Assembly (NCBI GenBank): GCA_023445955.1
Contig: JAEXJH010000171.1
Coordinates: forward strand, 1-17,480
Direction: 5' to 3'
DNA length: 17,480 nucleotides
DNA from: Pseudomonadota bacterium
GTDB lineage: Bacteria; Pseudomonadota; Alphaproteobacteria; Caulobacterales; Caulobacteraceae
Under the pieces are notes generated by a model. It was not told the DNA's origin, did not search any database, and saw only the letters and a list, made by a program, of their open reading frames with translations. Numbering within the stretch: the first letter of the stretch is position 1; each line of letters begins with the position of its first letter. The position numbers and the translations under genes were made by a program. Of the stretch, positions 1 through 7,119 are shown in pieces.

Positions 1-152
1 ACGTTCCAGAGCGCCGACGGCGCCGGACGCTCGACGACGAGGCCAAGGCCGCCCGCGACGGCGACCGCCGCGGCTTGTGCGCCATCGACGCCCAGGACCA
101 GGATCGGGTACGCAATGCCGAGCCGGCAGGTCAGTCTGTTGGCGAGCACCAT
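1..152 (-). CDS. Partial flavin-barrel protein, nitronate monooxygenase-like (N-terminal 50 residues only)
   Basis: An open frame starts at ATG 152 on the minus strand and runs off the left edge. AGGAG (160-164) lies 7 bases before the ATG, a strong ribosome site. The residues read LTCRLGIAYPILVLGVDGAQ and then an AGGLGLV stretch. This spacing matches the N-terminus of nitronate monooxygenases and related IMPDH-like flavin barrels, where RLGI.YPI is followed by QAPMAG and then NAGGLG. The QAPMAG part, which contacts FMN in the family, is replaced here by VLGVDG, so this could be a divergent paralogue or a protein of different chemistry. It is divergent from the intact nitronate monooxygenase gene, with 93 bases between the two starts. 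Only about 50 residues are visible, so the family call is tentative. Confidence 0.5.
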   Translation of the reverse strand, partial: MVLANRLTCRLGIAYPILVLGVDGAQAAAVAVAGGLGLVVERPAPSALWN

Positions 153-245
153 TCAAGGGCTCCTTTTCCGTTCCGCGAAGGTCTTCGGTCGGGACGCGAT
201 CGGCGGTAGTAAGGCCGCCAAGTTGAGCTCACAGGACTGTCCGAC

Positions 246-1322
246 ATGTCTAACATCCTGCGACGGATCGGTATGCAACTTCCGATCATCCAAGCCCCCA
301 TGGCGGGTACGTCCACACCCGCTCTGGCTGCGGCGGTGACGAACGCAGGAGCGCTGGGCTCCATCAGCGTCGGTGCGGTCGACGCCGCCAAGGCCGGTGA
401 GATGATCGCGGCGACGAAAGCGCTGACCGACGGGCCGTTCAACGTCAATGTCTTCACCCACCAGCCGGCGAAGGCCGACCCCGTCCGGGAGCGCGCCTGG
501 ATCGAGGCCCTGCGCCCGGTCTTCTCAGCCTATGGCGCGGAGCCGCCGACGGCGCTGAGCGAGATCTACACCAGCTTCAACGTCGACGCGGCGATGCTGG
601 AGACCTTGCTGGCGGCGCGGCCCGCCGTGGTCAGCTTCCACTTCGGCTTGCCACCTGCGTCCGCCATCCAACGGTTGAAGGCGGCGGGCATCGTGCTGCT
701 GGCCTCCGCGACCAATCCCGATGAGGCTCGCGCCGTGCAGCACGCCGGCGTCGACGCGGTCGTCGCCCAGGGCTGGGAAGCGGGCGGCCATCGCGGCGTC
801 TTCGACCCGGCCGCGCCCGATCCGCAACTGGGGACCCTGGCCTTGACCCGCATGCTGGTCCGCGACCTCTCCATTCCGGTCATCGCCGCCGGAGGGATCA
901 TGGACGGCGCCGGGATCGCCGCCGCCCTCGACCTGGGCGCCGTCGCCGCCCAGATAGGGACAGCCTTCATCGCCACGCCGGAGTCCAGCGCCGACCAGCA
1001 TCACCGCGTGGCCCTGCTGGGTCCGGGCGCTGCGGCCACCGAGATGACGGCGCTGCTCTCCGGCCGGCTGGCCCGCTCGCTGCCCAACCGCTTCACAGCC
1101 TTGAAAGACGCCGAGCTGAAAAGCCTCGCGCCGCCCGACTACCCGATCGCCTATGACGCCGGCAAAGCCCTGGCGGCTGCGGCCCGGACGCAAGGCGAAG
1201 GCGGGTTCGGCGCTCAGTGGGCCGGCCAAGGCGCGCCGCTGGCGCGCGCCCTCCCCGCCGCCGACCTCATCGCGACCTTGGCGGCCGAGCTTGAAGCGGC
1301 GCAAAGACACGGCGTGGTTTAG
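246..1322 (+). CDS. Nitronate monooxygenase (2-nitropropane dioxygenase family)
   Basis: The 358-residue protein has normal length for bacterial FMN-dependent nitronate monooxygenases, which oxidise alkyl nitronates such as propionate 3-nitronate to carbonyl products and nitrite. Visible motifs are QAPMAG (16-21), NAGALGS (33-39), the GWEAGGHRG block (177-185) carrying the family's catalytic histidine (His182), AAGGI (214-218) and the phosphate-binding region GAVAAQIGTAF (231-241). There is no signal peptide, so it is probably cytoplasmic. AGGA at 233-236 lies 9 bases before the ATG. It is divergent from a second, edge-cut barrel gene that may be a paralogue. Family assignment is firm; substrate is not, because many annotated members act in general nitronate detoxification. 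Confidence 0.9.
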   Translation: MSNILRRIGMQLPIIQAPMAGTSTPALAAAVTNAGALGSISVGAVDAAKAGEMIAATKALTDGPFNVNVFTHQPAKADPVRERAWIEALRPVFSAYGAEPPTALSEIYTSFNVDAAMLETLLAARPAVVSFHFGLPPASAIQRLKAAGIVLLASATNPDEARAVQHAGVDAVVAQGWEAGGHRGVFDPAAPDPQLGTLALTRMLVRDLSIPVIAAGGIMDGAGIAAALDLGAVAAQIGTAFIATPESSADQHHRVALLGPGAAATEMTALLSGRLARSLPNRFTALKDAELKSLAPPDYPIAYDAGKALAAAARTQGEGGFGAQWAGQGAPLARALPAADLIATLAAELEAAQRHGVV

Positions 1323-1337
1323 GTTAATCGCCCGCTA

Positions 1338-1361
1338 AGCGAAGTCGCTCAAGTTTTTCAA
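1338..1361 (+). terminator. Weak terminator-like hairpin and T-tracts after the nitronate monooxygenase gene
   Basis: A short stem AGCG (1338-1341) pairs with CGCT (1346-1349) around a four-base loop, and is followed by a five-T tract and then a second T-rich stretch. It sits 15 bases after the stop codon. The stem is short, so this is at best a weak intrinsic terminator. Confidence 0.3.
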
Positions 1362-1440
1362 CTTTTCCTTGCCGAAATGCGGCGCCTTTTTGACCGGGGC
1401 GCGTTCTCAGTTATCGACGAAACGTCGCCGCAGGGTGGCA

Positions 1441-1791
1441 ATGCGCAGGTTCCGCTTCGAGGTGATAGCGCCCGAGCACTTCCCCGATCCGGAAGGCGTC
1501 CTGTTGCGCAACCTCGAGGAAGCCAGACGCGAGGCCTGGCGGCTAGGATCGGCCCTGGTTCGCGATTATCCCGAAGCCTTCGACAAGCCCGGCCCATGGC
1601 TGATGGTGATCATGGACGAAGCCGGCGACGTGCTGGCCGAGGTCGAGCTAAGAACGCAGGCGCGGCCGGGCATTCGCCTCTCGGGCCCGCTTCCCGCTCC
1701 GCTCAAGCCGGGGAAGCGCCTCGGGCCTTGGACCTTCAGCGGCGGCCAGCTTTACCTGCGCCAGCGACCGCGCAAGAAGGACGGACAATAG
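1441..1791 (+). CDS. Small DUF6894-type protein
   Basis: The predicted protein has 116 residues. Its pattern is that of the small alphaproteobacterial DUF6894 proteins: an N-terminal RRFRFEV strand, an acidic DPEG turn, the helix LEEARREAWRLGSALVRD, and then PWLMVIMDEAGDVLAEV. The function of the family is unknown. The ATG at 1441 is preferred because AGGGTGG lies just upstream and the family motif begins at residue 2; an in-frame start at 1369 would add 24 unlike residues. The last 144 bases (1648-1791) are also read on the other strand as the C-terminus of the MarR gene. The basic tail RQRPRKKDGQ is not typical of the family and may be shaped by that overlap. Confidence 0.7.
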   Translation: MRRFRFEVIAPEHFPDPEGVLLRNLEEARREAWRLGSALVRDYPEAFDKPGPWLMVIMDEAGDVLAEVELRTQARPGIRLSGPLPAPLKPGKRLGPWTFSGGQLYLRQRPRKKDGQ

Positions 1792-2169
1792 GTCCAGATC
1801 CTGGCGCGAGAAGCCTGCGAAGGCCGCCGCATGGGTCGGCGCCAAATCGGCCAGGACCGCCTCGGCCAGATCGCGGCCTTCGGGTGTGAGATCCACCACG
1901 ACCAGCCGACGATCCTCGGCCGGCGTGCGGCGATCGACATAGCCGGCCACCACCAGGCCGTCGATCGTGCGGGTCAGGGTTGTGCGGTCCGCACCGATGA
2001 TCCCCGCCAGGGCCGTCATCGACGACAGCCCCTCCTTATAGAGCGCATCCAGCACCAACCACTGGCCGAAGATGATCCCGTGGCGACCCAGGCGGTCGCC
2101 AACGAGCAGTCTTCGGGCCTGTTCGGTCTGGAAAAGCAGTCGGTTGATATCGTCTATGTCGAGCGGCAA
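1648..2169 (-). CDS. MarR-family transcriptional regulator, TTG start
   Basis: The 173-residue protein has the MarR winged helix-turn-helix: a dimerisation helix (about 8-25), FGQWLVLDAL (34-43), the HTH with recognition helix ADRTTLTRTIDGL (60-72), and the wing DRRTPAEDRRLVVVDLT (79-95). MarR proteins are usually ligand-responsive repressors of a neighbouring or divergent gene. The only usable start is TTG at 2169, because an in-frame TAG lies seven codons upstream; CGGAA seven bases before it is a weak ribosome site. Residues from about 145 onward are a basic tail lying antisense to the DUF6894-type gene. It is divergent from the FAD/NAD(P)-binding oxidoreductase. The imperfect inverted repeat TCGAC-n6-GTCGA (2233-2248) in the 203-base gap is a possible, weakly supported operator. 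Confidence 0.85.
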   Translation of the reverse strand: MPLDIDDINRLLFQTEQARRLLVGDRLGRHGIIFGQWLVLDALYKEGLSSMTALAGIIGADRTTLTRTIDGLVVAGYVDRRTPAEDRRLVVVDLTPEGRDLAEAVLADLAPTHAAAFAGFSRQDLDLLSVLLARSLAQVKLAAAEGPRPEALPRLERSGKRAREANARPRLRS

Positions 2170-2372
2170 AGGCGAATTCCGGCGTCCCTAGTTAACCTTG
2201 AACGCAGTAATCATGCTTTCAGATGACGTTGTTCGACCAGTTTGTCGACGGTGTTGCACATATACCCAAGCTGATAGAGCCCCGCGCGGCCGTCTTGAAC
2301 GCTTTCGCACCCCTCTTGCCAGACTCCGCGCCATGGCCGACAAAAGTCCATCAACCGCGTAGAGTTTCGTGC

Positions 2373-3731
2373 ATGCCTCGACCGCAAACGCCCGTGATCG
2401 CGGTCATCGGCGCGGGATTCAGCGGCGTGATGACGGCGCTGAACCTGCTGCGCCAGTCTCCCGACGCCAAGGTCATCCTGTTCGAGCGGCGCGTGCCCGT
2501 CGGGCTGGGCGCGGCCTATGCAACCCACAATCCCCATCACCGCCTGAACGTCCGCGCCGGCAATATGAGCGCCTGGCCCGATCGCCCCGGCCATTTCGTC
2601 GATTGGCTGGCCAGCGAGGGCTTAGGCCTGGGAGCCGCCGACTTCGCCACCCGCGCCGACTACGGCCGCTATCTGCAGAGCCAGGTGTCGGAGATCGCCG
2701 AGGGCGCGGCCGGCGCCGGTCGCCTGGTGGTCAATCCGGACGCCGTGGTCGGACTGGAACCTGGCGGCGACGGCTGGCGGCTGCGCTGCGCCATGGGCCG
2801 GACCGTCGATGTCCACGCCGTCGCCCTGGCCTTGGGCAATCCGCCCCCTGCACGCCCTCCAGGCATCACTGAGGCCTTTGCCGCCACGCCGGCCTATGTC
2901 GCCGATCCCTGGCGCTGGAACGCCGCCGAGCTGCCGCCAGGCCCCATGCTGCTGATCGGTACGGGCCTGACCATGGTCGACGTCGCCCTGTCCCTGGACG
3001 ACGCCCAGCGCGGCCGGCCGATCCTGGCGCTCTCACGGCGCGGCCTGGCGCCGCTGGAGCACGACGGCGCGCCGCCGGCCCCGCCCCTGCCCCCGCCGCC
3101 CGCAGACCTGTCGCCGCTGGGCGCCGTCTCGTGGGCGGAAGAGGTGGCCGCAGAGCACGGGTGGCGCACGGCCATCGACGCCATGCGACCGGCCACCCAG
3201 CCGCTGTGGCGTCACTGGTCGATCGCCGAGAAGCAGGCCTTTCTGCGCCACGCCCGGCCGTTCTGGGAGATCCACCGCCACCGCCTGGCTCCGCAGGTCG
3301 CCCGCCGCATCGCCGCCCTGCGCGCCACCGGCCAGCTGACCATAGCCGCCGGCAAGATTCGCGAGCTGACCCCGAAGCCCGACGGGCTGGCGCTGTGCAA
3401 GTGGCGCGGCCGAGGTGAACGCGAAACCTACGTCGCTCGCGCCGTCGCCGTCATCAACTGCACGGGGCCGACCAGCGACGTGCTGGGCTCCACAGATCCG
3501 CTGATCCAGGACCTGACGCGGCGCGGCCTGGCTCGTCCCGACGCCCTGCGGCTGGGCTTCGACATCGACGAGGCCAACCGCCTGCGCGACGTCTCCGGCG
3601 CGGCCTCGCCCACCCTGTTCGCGGTTGGTCCGGCGACGCGCGGCGCGCACTGGGAGATCACTGCCGTGCCGGATATTCGGGGCCAGGCCGCCGCCGTCGC
3701 CCAGGCGATCGTCGCCTCTATTCGTCGCTGA
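2373..3731 (+). CDS. FAD/NAD(P)-binding oxidoreductase (COG4529-like)
   Basis: The 452-residue protein has two dinucleotide-binding motifs: VIGAGFSGVM near the N-terminus (11-20), followed by an acidic strand end FERR, and a second GTGLTMVD (196-203). The GNMSAWPDRPGHFVDWL region and the C-terminal AVGPATRGAHWEI segment (from about 417) match the family of single-chain FAD-NAD(P)-binding proteins that databases often name only by domain. The reaction and electron acceptor are unknown. A proline-rich stretch between the domains is probably a linker. ATG 2373 is chosen because the Rossmann strand begins at residue 8; the in-frame ATG 2223 would add 50 residues of intergenic character. It is divergent from the MarR gene, a likely regulator. 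Its end overlaps the nitrobindin-like gene by 14 bases, tail to tail. Confidence 0.82.
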   Translation: MPRPQTPVIAVIGAGFSGVMTALNLLRQSPDAKVILFERRVPVGLGAAYATHNPHHRLNVRAGNMSAWPDRPGHFVDWLASEGLGLGAADFATRADYGRYLQSQVSEIAEGAAGAGRLVVNPDAVVGLEPGGDGWRLRCAMGRTVDVHAVALALGNPPPARPPGITEAFAATPAYVADPWRWNAAELPPGPMLLIGTGLTMVDVALSLDDAQRGRPILALSRRGLAPLEHDGAPPAPPLPPPPADLSPLGAVSWAEEVAAEHGWRTAIDAMRPATQPLWRHWSIAEKQAFLRHARPFWEIHRHRLAPQVARRIAALRATGQLTIAAGKIRELTPKPDGLALCKWRGRGERETYVARAVAVINCTGPTSDVLGSTDPLIQDLTRRGLARPDALRLGFDIDEANRLRDVSGAASPTLFAVGPATRGAHWEITAVPDIRGQAAAVAQAIVASIRR

Positions 3732-4419
3732 CCGGCGCGCCGATATTGATGAAGCCGTGCGCCTGGCTGCGGGTCGCTTCGCCGGTGGTGATCCGCATCA
3801 GCGGGTTGGGCCGGGGCTCGGCGACCTTGGCCAGGGTGTTGCGGTCGATGTGACGGAACGGCGCCGCGCGGCCACGGACCTGCAGCATGGTGGTGGAGGT
3901 GTAGGACCAGCGCCCGTCAGCCTCGAACTGGACGTCCAGTTCGTAGGAGTCGGTTCGGAACGCCCACTCCAGGAAGTCGGTCGAGCAGATGCCGTAGCTG
4001 GGGCTGCCGCGCTCGGCGCGGACGACGAGGCCCGAGCCGTCATCGGTCGCCTTGCCGGCCGCCAGCGCCGTCTGGCCGCGCGGGAGGGCCAGGGTCTGCA
4101 GGATCAGGCCTGTCGCCGGCTCGTACAGCCAGTAGCCGACCTGATCGTGGAAGGTCGTCTCCTCGTCGGAGGCGACGATGTGGACGTGATAGCGCAGGCC
4201 ATAGAACAGCTGCGGACCGTTGGCCTGCGGATCGACCGGCTGCATCTCGATGCGCTCGAGAAAGTCGCGGCGCTCGGGCCCTTCAGCCTTCGGGTTCAGG
4301 TCGACGCCCTTAAGGCCTTCCCAGACGCCGGCCAGCCGGCGCAGCGGACCCAGATTGGCCAGCGCATCCGGATCGACGTCCGACGGTTCGGTGAAGATGT
4401 CGTCGGGAAAATCGATCAT
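3718..4419 (-). CDS. Nitrobindin-like heme-binding beta-barrel protein
   Basis: The 233-residue protein fits the nitrobindin/THAP4-type (FABP-like) beta-barrel family. It shows LAGVWEG (29-35) for the first strand, GYWLYEP (95-101) mid-protein, alternating beta strands with ALPRGQTALAAGKA, and FRHIDRNTL (188-196) near the end. His190 is a candidate heme ligand by position. Known nitrobindins bind ferric heme and can react with NO or peroxynitrite, but many relatives are uncharacterised and could bind another hydrophobic ligand. There is no signal peptide. GGAG lies 8 bases before the ATG. It is the last gene of the minus-strand run, 52 bases after the permease, which suggests an intracellular role with the imported compound. 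Confidence 0.65.
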   Translation of the reverse strand: MIDFPDDIFTEPSDVDPDALANLGPLRRLAGVWEGLKGVDLNPKAEGPERRDFLERIEMQPVDPQANGPQLFYGLRYHVHIVASDEETTFHDQVGYWLYEPATGLILQTLALPRGQTALAAGKATDDGSGLVVRAERGSPSYGICSTDFLEWAFRTDSYELDVQFEADGRWSYTSTTMLQVRGRAAPFRHIDRNTLAKVAEPRPNPLMRITTGEATRSQAHGFINIGAPVSDE

Positions 4420-4471
4420 GCGCCGACTCCGGTGAAGCTTGCCCCCGGCTCTAGCGCGCGACGCGCCGCGG

Positions 4472-5758
4472 TCAAGGGAAACGACGTCTTGCCAGCAAGG
4501 CCGTGCAAACCAGAGAGATCAGGCATGCCGCCGCCAAGTAGGTCGCGATCGCCAGGCTGTTGTGGAACTTTGCGAACAGCGCCGTGGCGATGATCGGCGC
4601 GAAGCCGCCGCCGAAGACCGTGCCGATCTGATAGCCGAGCGAGGCTCCGGAGTAGCGGATTTCGACCGGGAACAGCTCGGCGAACAGCGCCGCCTGCGGG
4701 CCGTACATCAGGCTGATCAGCACCAGGGCAACCCCGATGGCCAGGGTGATCGGCAGCACGGCGCCCGTGTCGATCAGCGGGAACATCGCAAAGCCCCAGA
4801 CCCCGCACAGCACCGCGCCCAGCATGAACAGGCCGCGCCGGCCCAGACGGTCAGAGGCTGCACCGCAGGCGATCAAGGCTGGAATCATCGCCAGGCTGGC
4901 GATCGTCACCGCCTCCAGCATGGTTTCCTTGGCTGTTCCGACCACCGTCGCGCCGTAGGCCACGGCATAGGTGATGGCGATGTAGAAGCAGGTGTTGTTG
5001 GCGATGAACGCGCCGCCGGCCAGCAGGACGTCGGCCTTGTGCTCACGCAGGATGCGGCCCAGCGGCGAGGCCTTGGCCACGGGCTGTTCGGCCTTGGCGG
5101 CTTCGAACACTTCCGGCTCCTCCAACGCCCAATGCACATAGATCCCGATCAGGACCAACGCCACGCTGAGCAGAAACGGGATCCGCCAGCCCCAGGCCTG
5201 GAAGAGTTCCGGCGATACGGTCCTGCCCACGACGAGGAAGACGAGGTTGGCCAGCACAACGCCCAGCGGCACGCCGATCTGCACGAAGCTGCCATAGAAG
5301 CCGCGCTTGCCCTCCGGTGCGCTCTCGATGGCGAGCAGCGCCGCCCCGCCCCACTGGCCGCCGACGGCCAGGCCCTGAATGAAGCGCAAAGCCACCAGCA
5401 GGAGAGGCGCGAACACGCCGATTGCGCCATAGGTCGGCAGCAGACCCACGCAGGTCGTCGCCGCGCCCATCACCAGCAACGCCACGGCCAACACACGCTT
5501 TCGGCCATAAAGATCGCCGAAGTGGCCGAACAGCAGCCCACCGATCGGCCGCGCCAGGAAGCCGACCGCGAAGGTGCTGAACGCCGCGATCTGGGCGACC
5601 AGCGGCGGCAAGTCTGGCGGGAAGAACAGCTTGGGAAAGACCAGCGCCGCCGCCGTGCCGTAGATGAAGAAGTCGTACCACTCGATCGCCGCCCCGGCCG
5701 AGGCCGTGACGGCGGTCTTGATGATGGACGCGCCTGAAGACGACCGCGCACGGGCCAT
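4472..5758 (-). CDS. MFS permease of the metabolite:H+ symporter (MHS) type
   Basis: The 428-residue protein has about 12 hydrophobic segments. MHS-type signatures are IEWYDFFIYG at the end of the first helix region (25-34), the MFS motif A GHFGDLYGRKRVL (78-90), RFIQGLAVGGQWGGA (125-139) and GWRIPFLLS in the middle. MHS members (ProP, KgtP and ShiA types) import organic acids or osmolytes with protons, so uptake of a small carboxylate across the inner membrane is the most natural role. The ATG at 5758 has an excellent ribosome site, GAGGGGG, a few bases upstream; a start at 5791 would only add a non-conserved leader. It lies 57 bases after the M28-like gene and 52 before the nitrobindin-like gene. 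Confidence 0.9.
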   Translation of the reverse strand: MARARSSSGASIIKTAVTASAGAAIEWYDFFIYGTAAALVFPKLFFPPDLPPLVAQIAAFSTFAVGFLARPIGGLLFGHFGDLYGRKRVLAVALLVMGAATTCVGLLPTYGAIGVFAPLLLVALRFIQGLAVGGQWGGAALLAIESAPEGKRGFYGSFVQIGVPLGVVLANLVFLVVGRTVSPELFQAWGWRIPFLLSVALVLIGIYVHWALEEPEVFEAAKAEQPVAKASPLGRILREHKADVLLAGGAFIANNTCFYIAITYAVAYGATVVGTAKETMLEAVTIASLAMIPALIACGAASDRLGRRGLFMLGAVLCGVWGFAMFPLIDTGAVLPITLAIGVALVLISLMYGPQAALFAELFPVEIRYSGASLGYQIGTVFGGGFAPIIATALFAKFHNSLAIATYLAAACLISLVCTALLARRRFP

Positions 5759-5815
5759 GGTTCCCCCTCGCGCTTGCGCGCCGTGGATCAAAAAAACGGA
5801 CGTGAAGTTTCGCGC

Positions 5816-7105
5816 CTAGAACGTGGCGTCGATCGCCGCGCGGAAGGCCTTGGCCACCGGCGCCACCAGTTCGCCCGATACGCAGCGCATGTCGTCCCCC
5901 GGCGTGTGGAAGAAGCGGTGACCGCCATAGAGCCCGATGGCCGAGGCGTAACCGGCCTCGATCACATTGACGAGCTCGCCGCCGGCGTTGGCCTTGTTGG
6001 CCTCATAGGTGGCCTCCAGGCCGCTGATGCCGTGGAAGGCCTTGCGGGTCCGATCCAGCAAGTCGGGCGTCGCGGTCAGGATCCGTTGAGAGTCAGCGCT
6101 GGGTAGCGGGCGCAGGGTGGCTAGCTCGTGCCAGTCGCGGGCCGCCGCGCTGGCGCCGATATGAACCCAGGCGTGGGTCACGGCCGGCTTGGGCGCGTGG
6201 TGCTCCAGATACTGCTCGCCGCCCAGATAGATGTACTCGTGGCCGCTGGTGGCGACGAACTCCAGATTGGCCTTGTGCTTGGCCGCCGCCAGGCCGTGGG
6301 CCAGGGACAGCCAGACGGCAAGCCCAGCCCCACGCTCAGCGGCGCAGGTGAACCAGCCCGAGCGCGGCGTGGTGACGATCAGGGTCTTGGCCGCGCCGCG
6401 ATCCAGGCGGGCGATCAGGTTGTAGGCGGGCCTGCGGCCGACCTCGGCGTCGACCATCAATGTCACGGTCGCGCCAGCCTTGGCGGCGGCGACGAAAGGC
6501 GCAGCGTCCTTGGGCGCCAGCAGGACGACCGGTTTCTGGAAGCCGGGCTCGGACGGGCTGACATTCAGGCCGATGACCTCGCCGGTCGGGCCGGTGGTCA
6601 CGACCACAGCCGCCGCCGCGCCGCGATCAAACGCGTCCTTCAGAACCGCGCCGATCGCTGGCTGAGCCATGCTGACCCAGCGGCTGAACGGCAGCACCAC
6701 GAGGGCTATGGCGCCGTCCAGCCCGCCCGGCATGGCGGCCGGCTTCAGAGGGGCGGTCAGCCCCCCTGCCCCAGTGGTCTTGACGTTCGCCTGCGGGAAG
6801 ACGGCGGCCTTGTGGGCGCCGGCCACGAGGGTCGCCTGGCGGACCTCCGCGTACGGGACGTCGAAGGCCTGTCGCTCGCAGCGGTAGCCCAGCGCCATCA
6901 GGTCCTTTTCCAGCCATTCGCCGCTGGCCGTGTCACCAGCGCCGCCAGACGCCTTGATCCCGAGGCCGGCGAAGCGTTCCAGCACGCCCTGCAGCCAGAC
7001 GGCGTCGGGTTCGCCGACGGCCGCCCGAGCCGCTTGAGGCGCGCCGGCCGCCAGAGCGCCGACGCCCATGGCGCCCACCAGAAGATCCCGACGCGACGCG
7101 CCCAT
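5816..7105 (-). CDS. Tat-exported M28-peptidase-like protein with degenerate metal site
   Basis: The 429-residue protein starts at ATG 7105, with GGAGG five bases upstream; the open frame continues further but only as antisense of the receptor gene. The N-terminus SRRDLLVGAMGVGALAAGAP is a twin-arginine signal. Residues about 130-220 resemble a protease-associated (PA) domain (GAIALVVLPF, RGAAAAVVV, KPVVLLAP), then YNLIARL leads into an M28 fold. The usual HxD is replaced by TPRSG (246-250), the bridging aspartate region reads CAAERGAG (254-261), EE is GHE (288-290), and only the late HTPGDD (400-405) looks normal. It could be a binding protein or an enzyme with altered chemistry. Only 14 bases separate it from the TonB receptor stop, so the two are almost certainly co-transcribed. 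Confidence 0.75.
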   Translation of the reverse strand: MGASRRDLLVGAMGVGALAAGAPQAARAAVGEPDAVWLQGVLERFAGLGIKASGGAGDTASGEWLEKDLMALGYRCERQAFDVPYAEVRQATLVAGAHKAAVFPQANVKTTGAGGLTAPLKPAAMPGGLDGAIALVVLPFSRWVSMAQPAIGAVLKDAFDRGAAAAVVVTTGPTGEVIGLNVSPSEPGFQKPVVLLAPKDAAPFVAAAKAGATVTLMVDAEVGRRPAYNLIARLDRGAAKTLIVTTPRSGWFTCAAERGAGLAVWLSLAHGLAAAKHKANLEFVATSGHEYIYLGGEQYLEHHAPKPAVTHAWVHIGASAAARDWHELATLRPLPSADSQRILTATPDLLDRTRKAFHGISGLEATYEANKANAGGELVNVIEAGYASAIGLYGGHRFFHTPGDDMRCVSGELVAPVAKAFRAAIDATF

Positions 7106-7119
7106 GCCGTCCTCCGTTC

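Noticed and set aside
2223..2372. 50-residue N-terminal extension of the FAD/NAD(P)-binding protein
   Set aside because: The Rossmann motif would then start around residue 60, the extension shows no conserved feature, and the region is the divergent promoter gap with the MarR gene.
4439..5737. Long + strand open frame antisense to the MFS permease
   Set aside because: It is hydrophilic, rich in Gln, Arg and His, and has no recognisable domain, whereas the minus strand has clear MHS transporter motifs.
5790..5796. Seven-base T-tract (minus strand) after the M28-like gene as a terminator
   Set aside because: No stable hairpin precedes it on the minus strand, so it does not meet the pattern of an intrinsic terminator.
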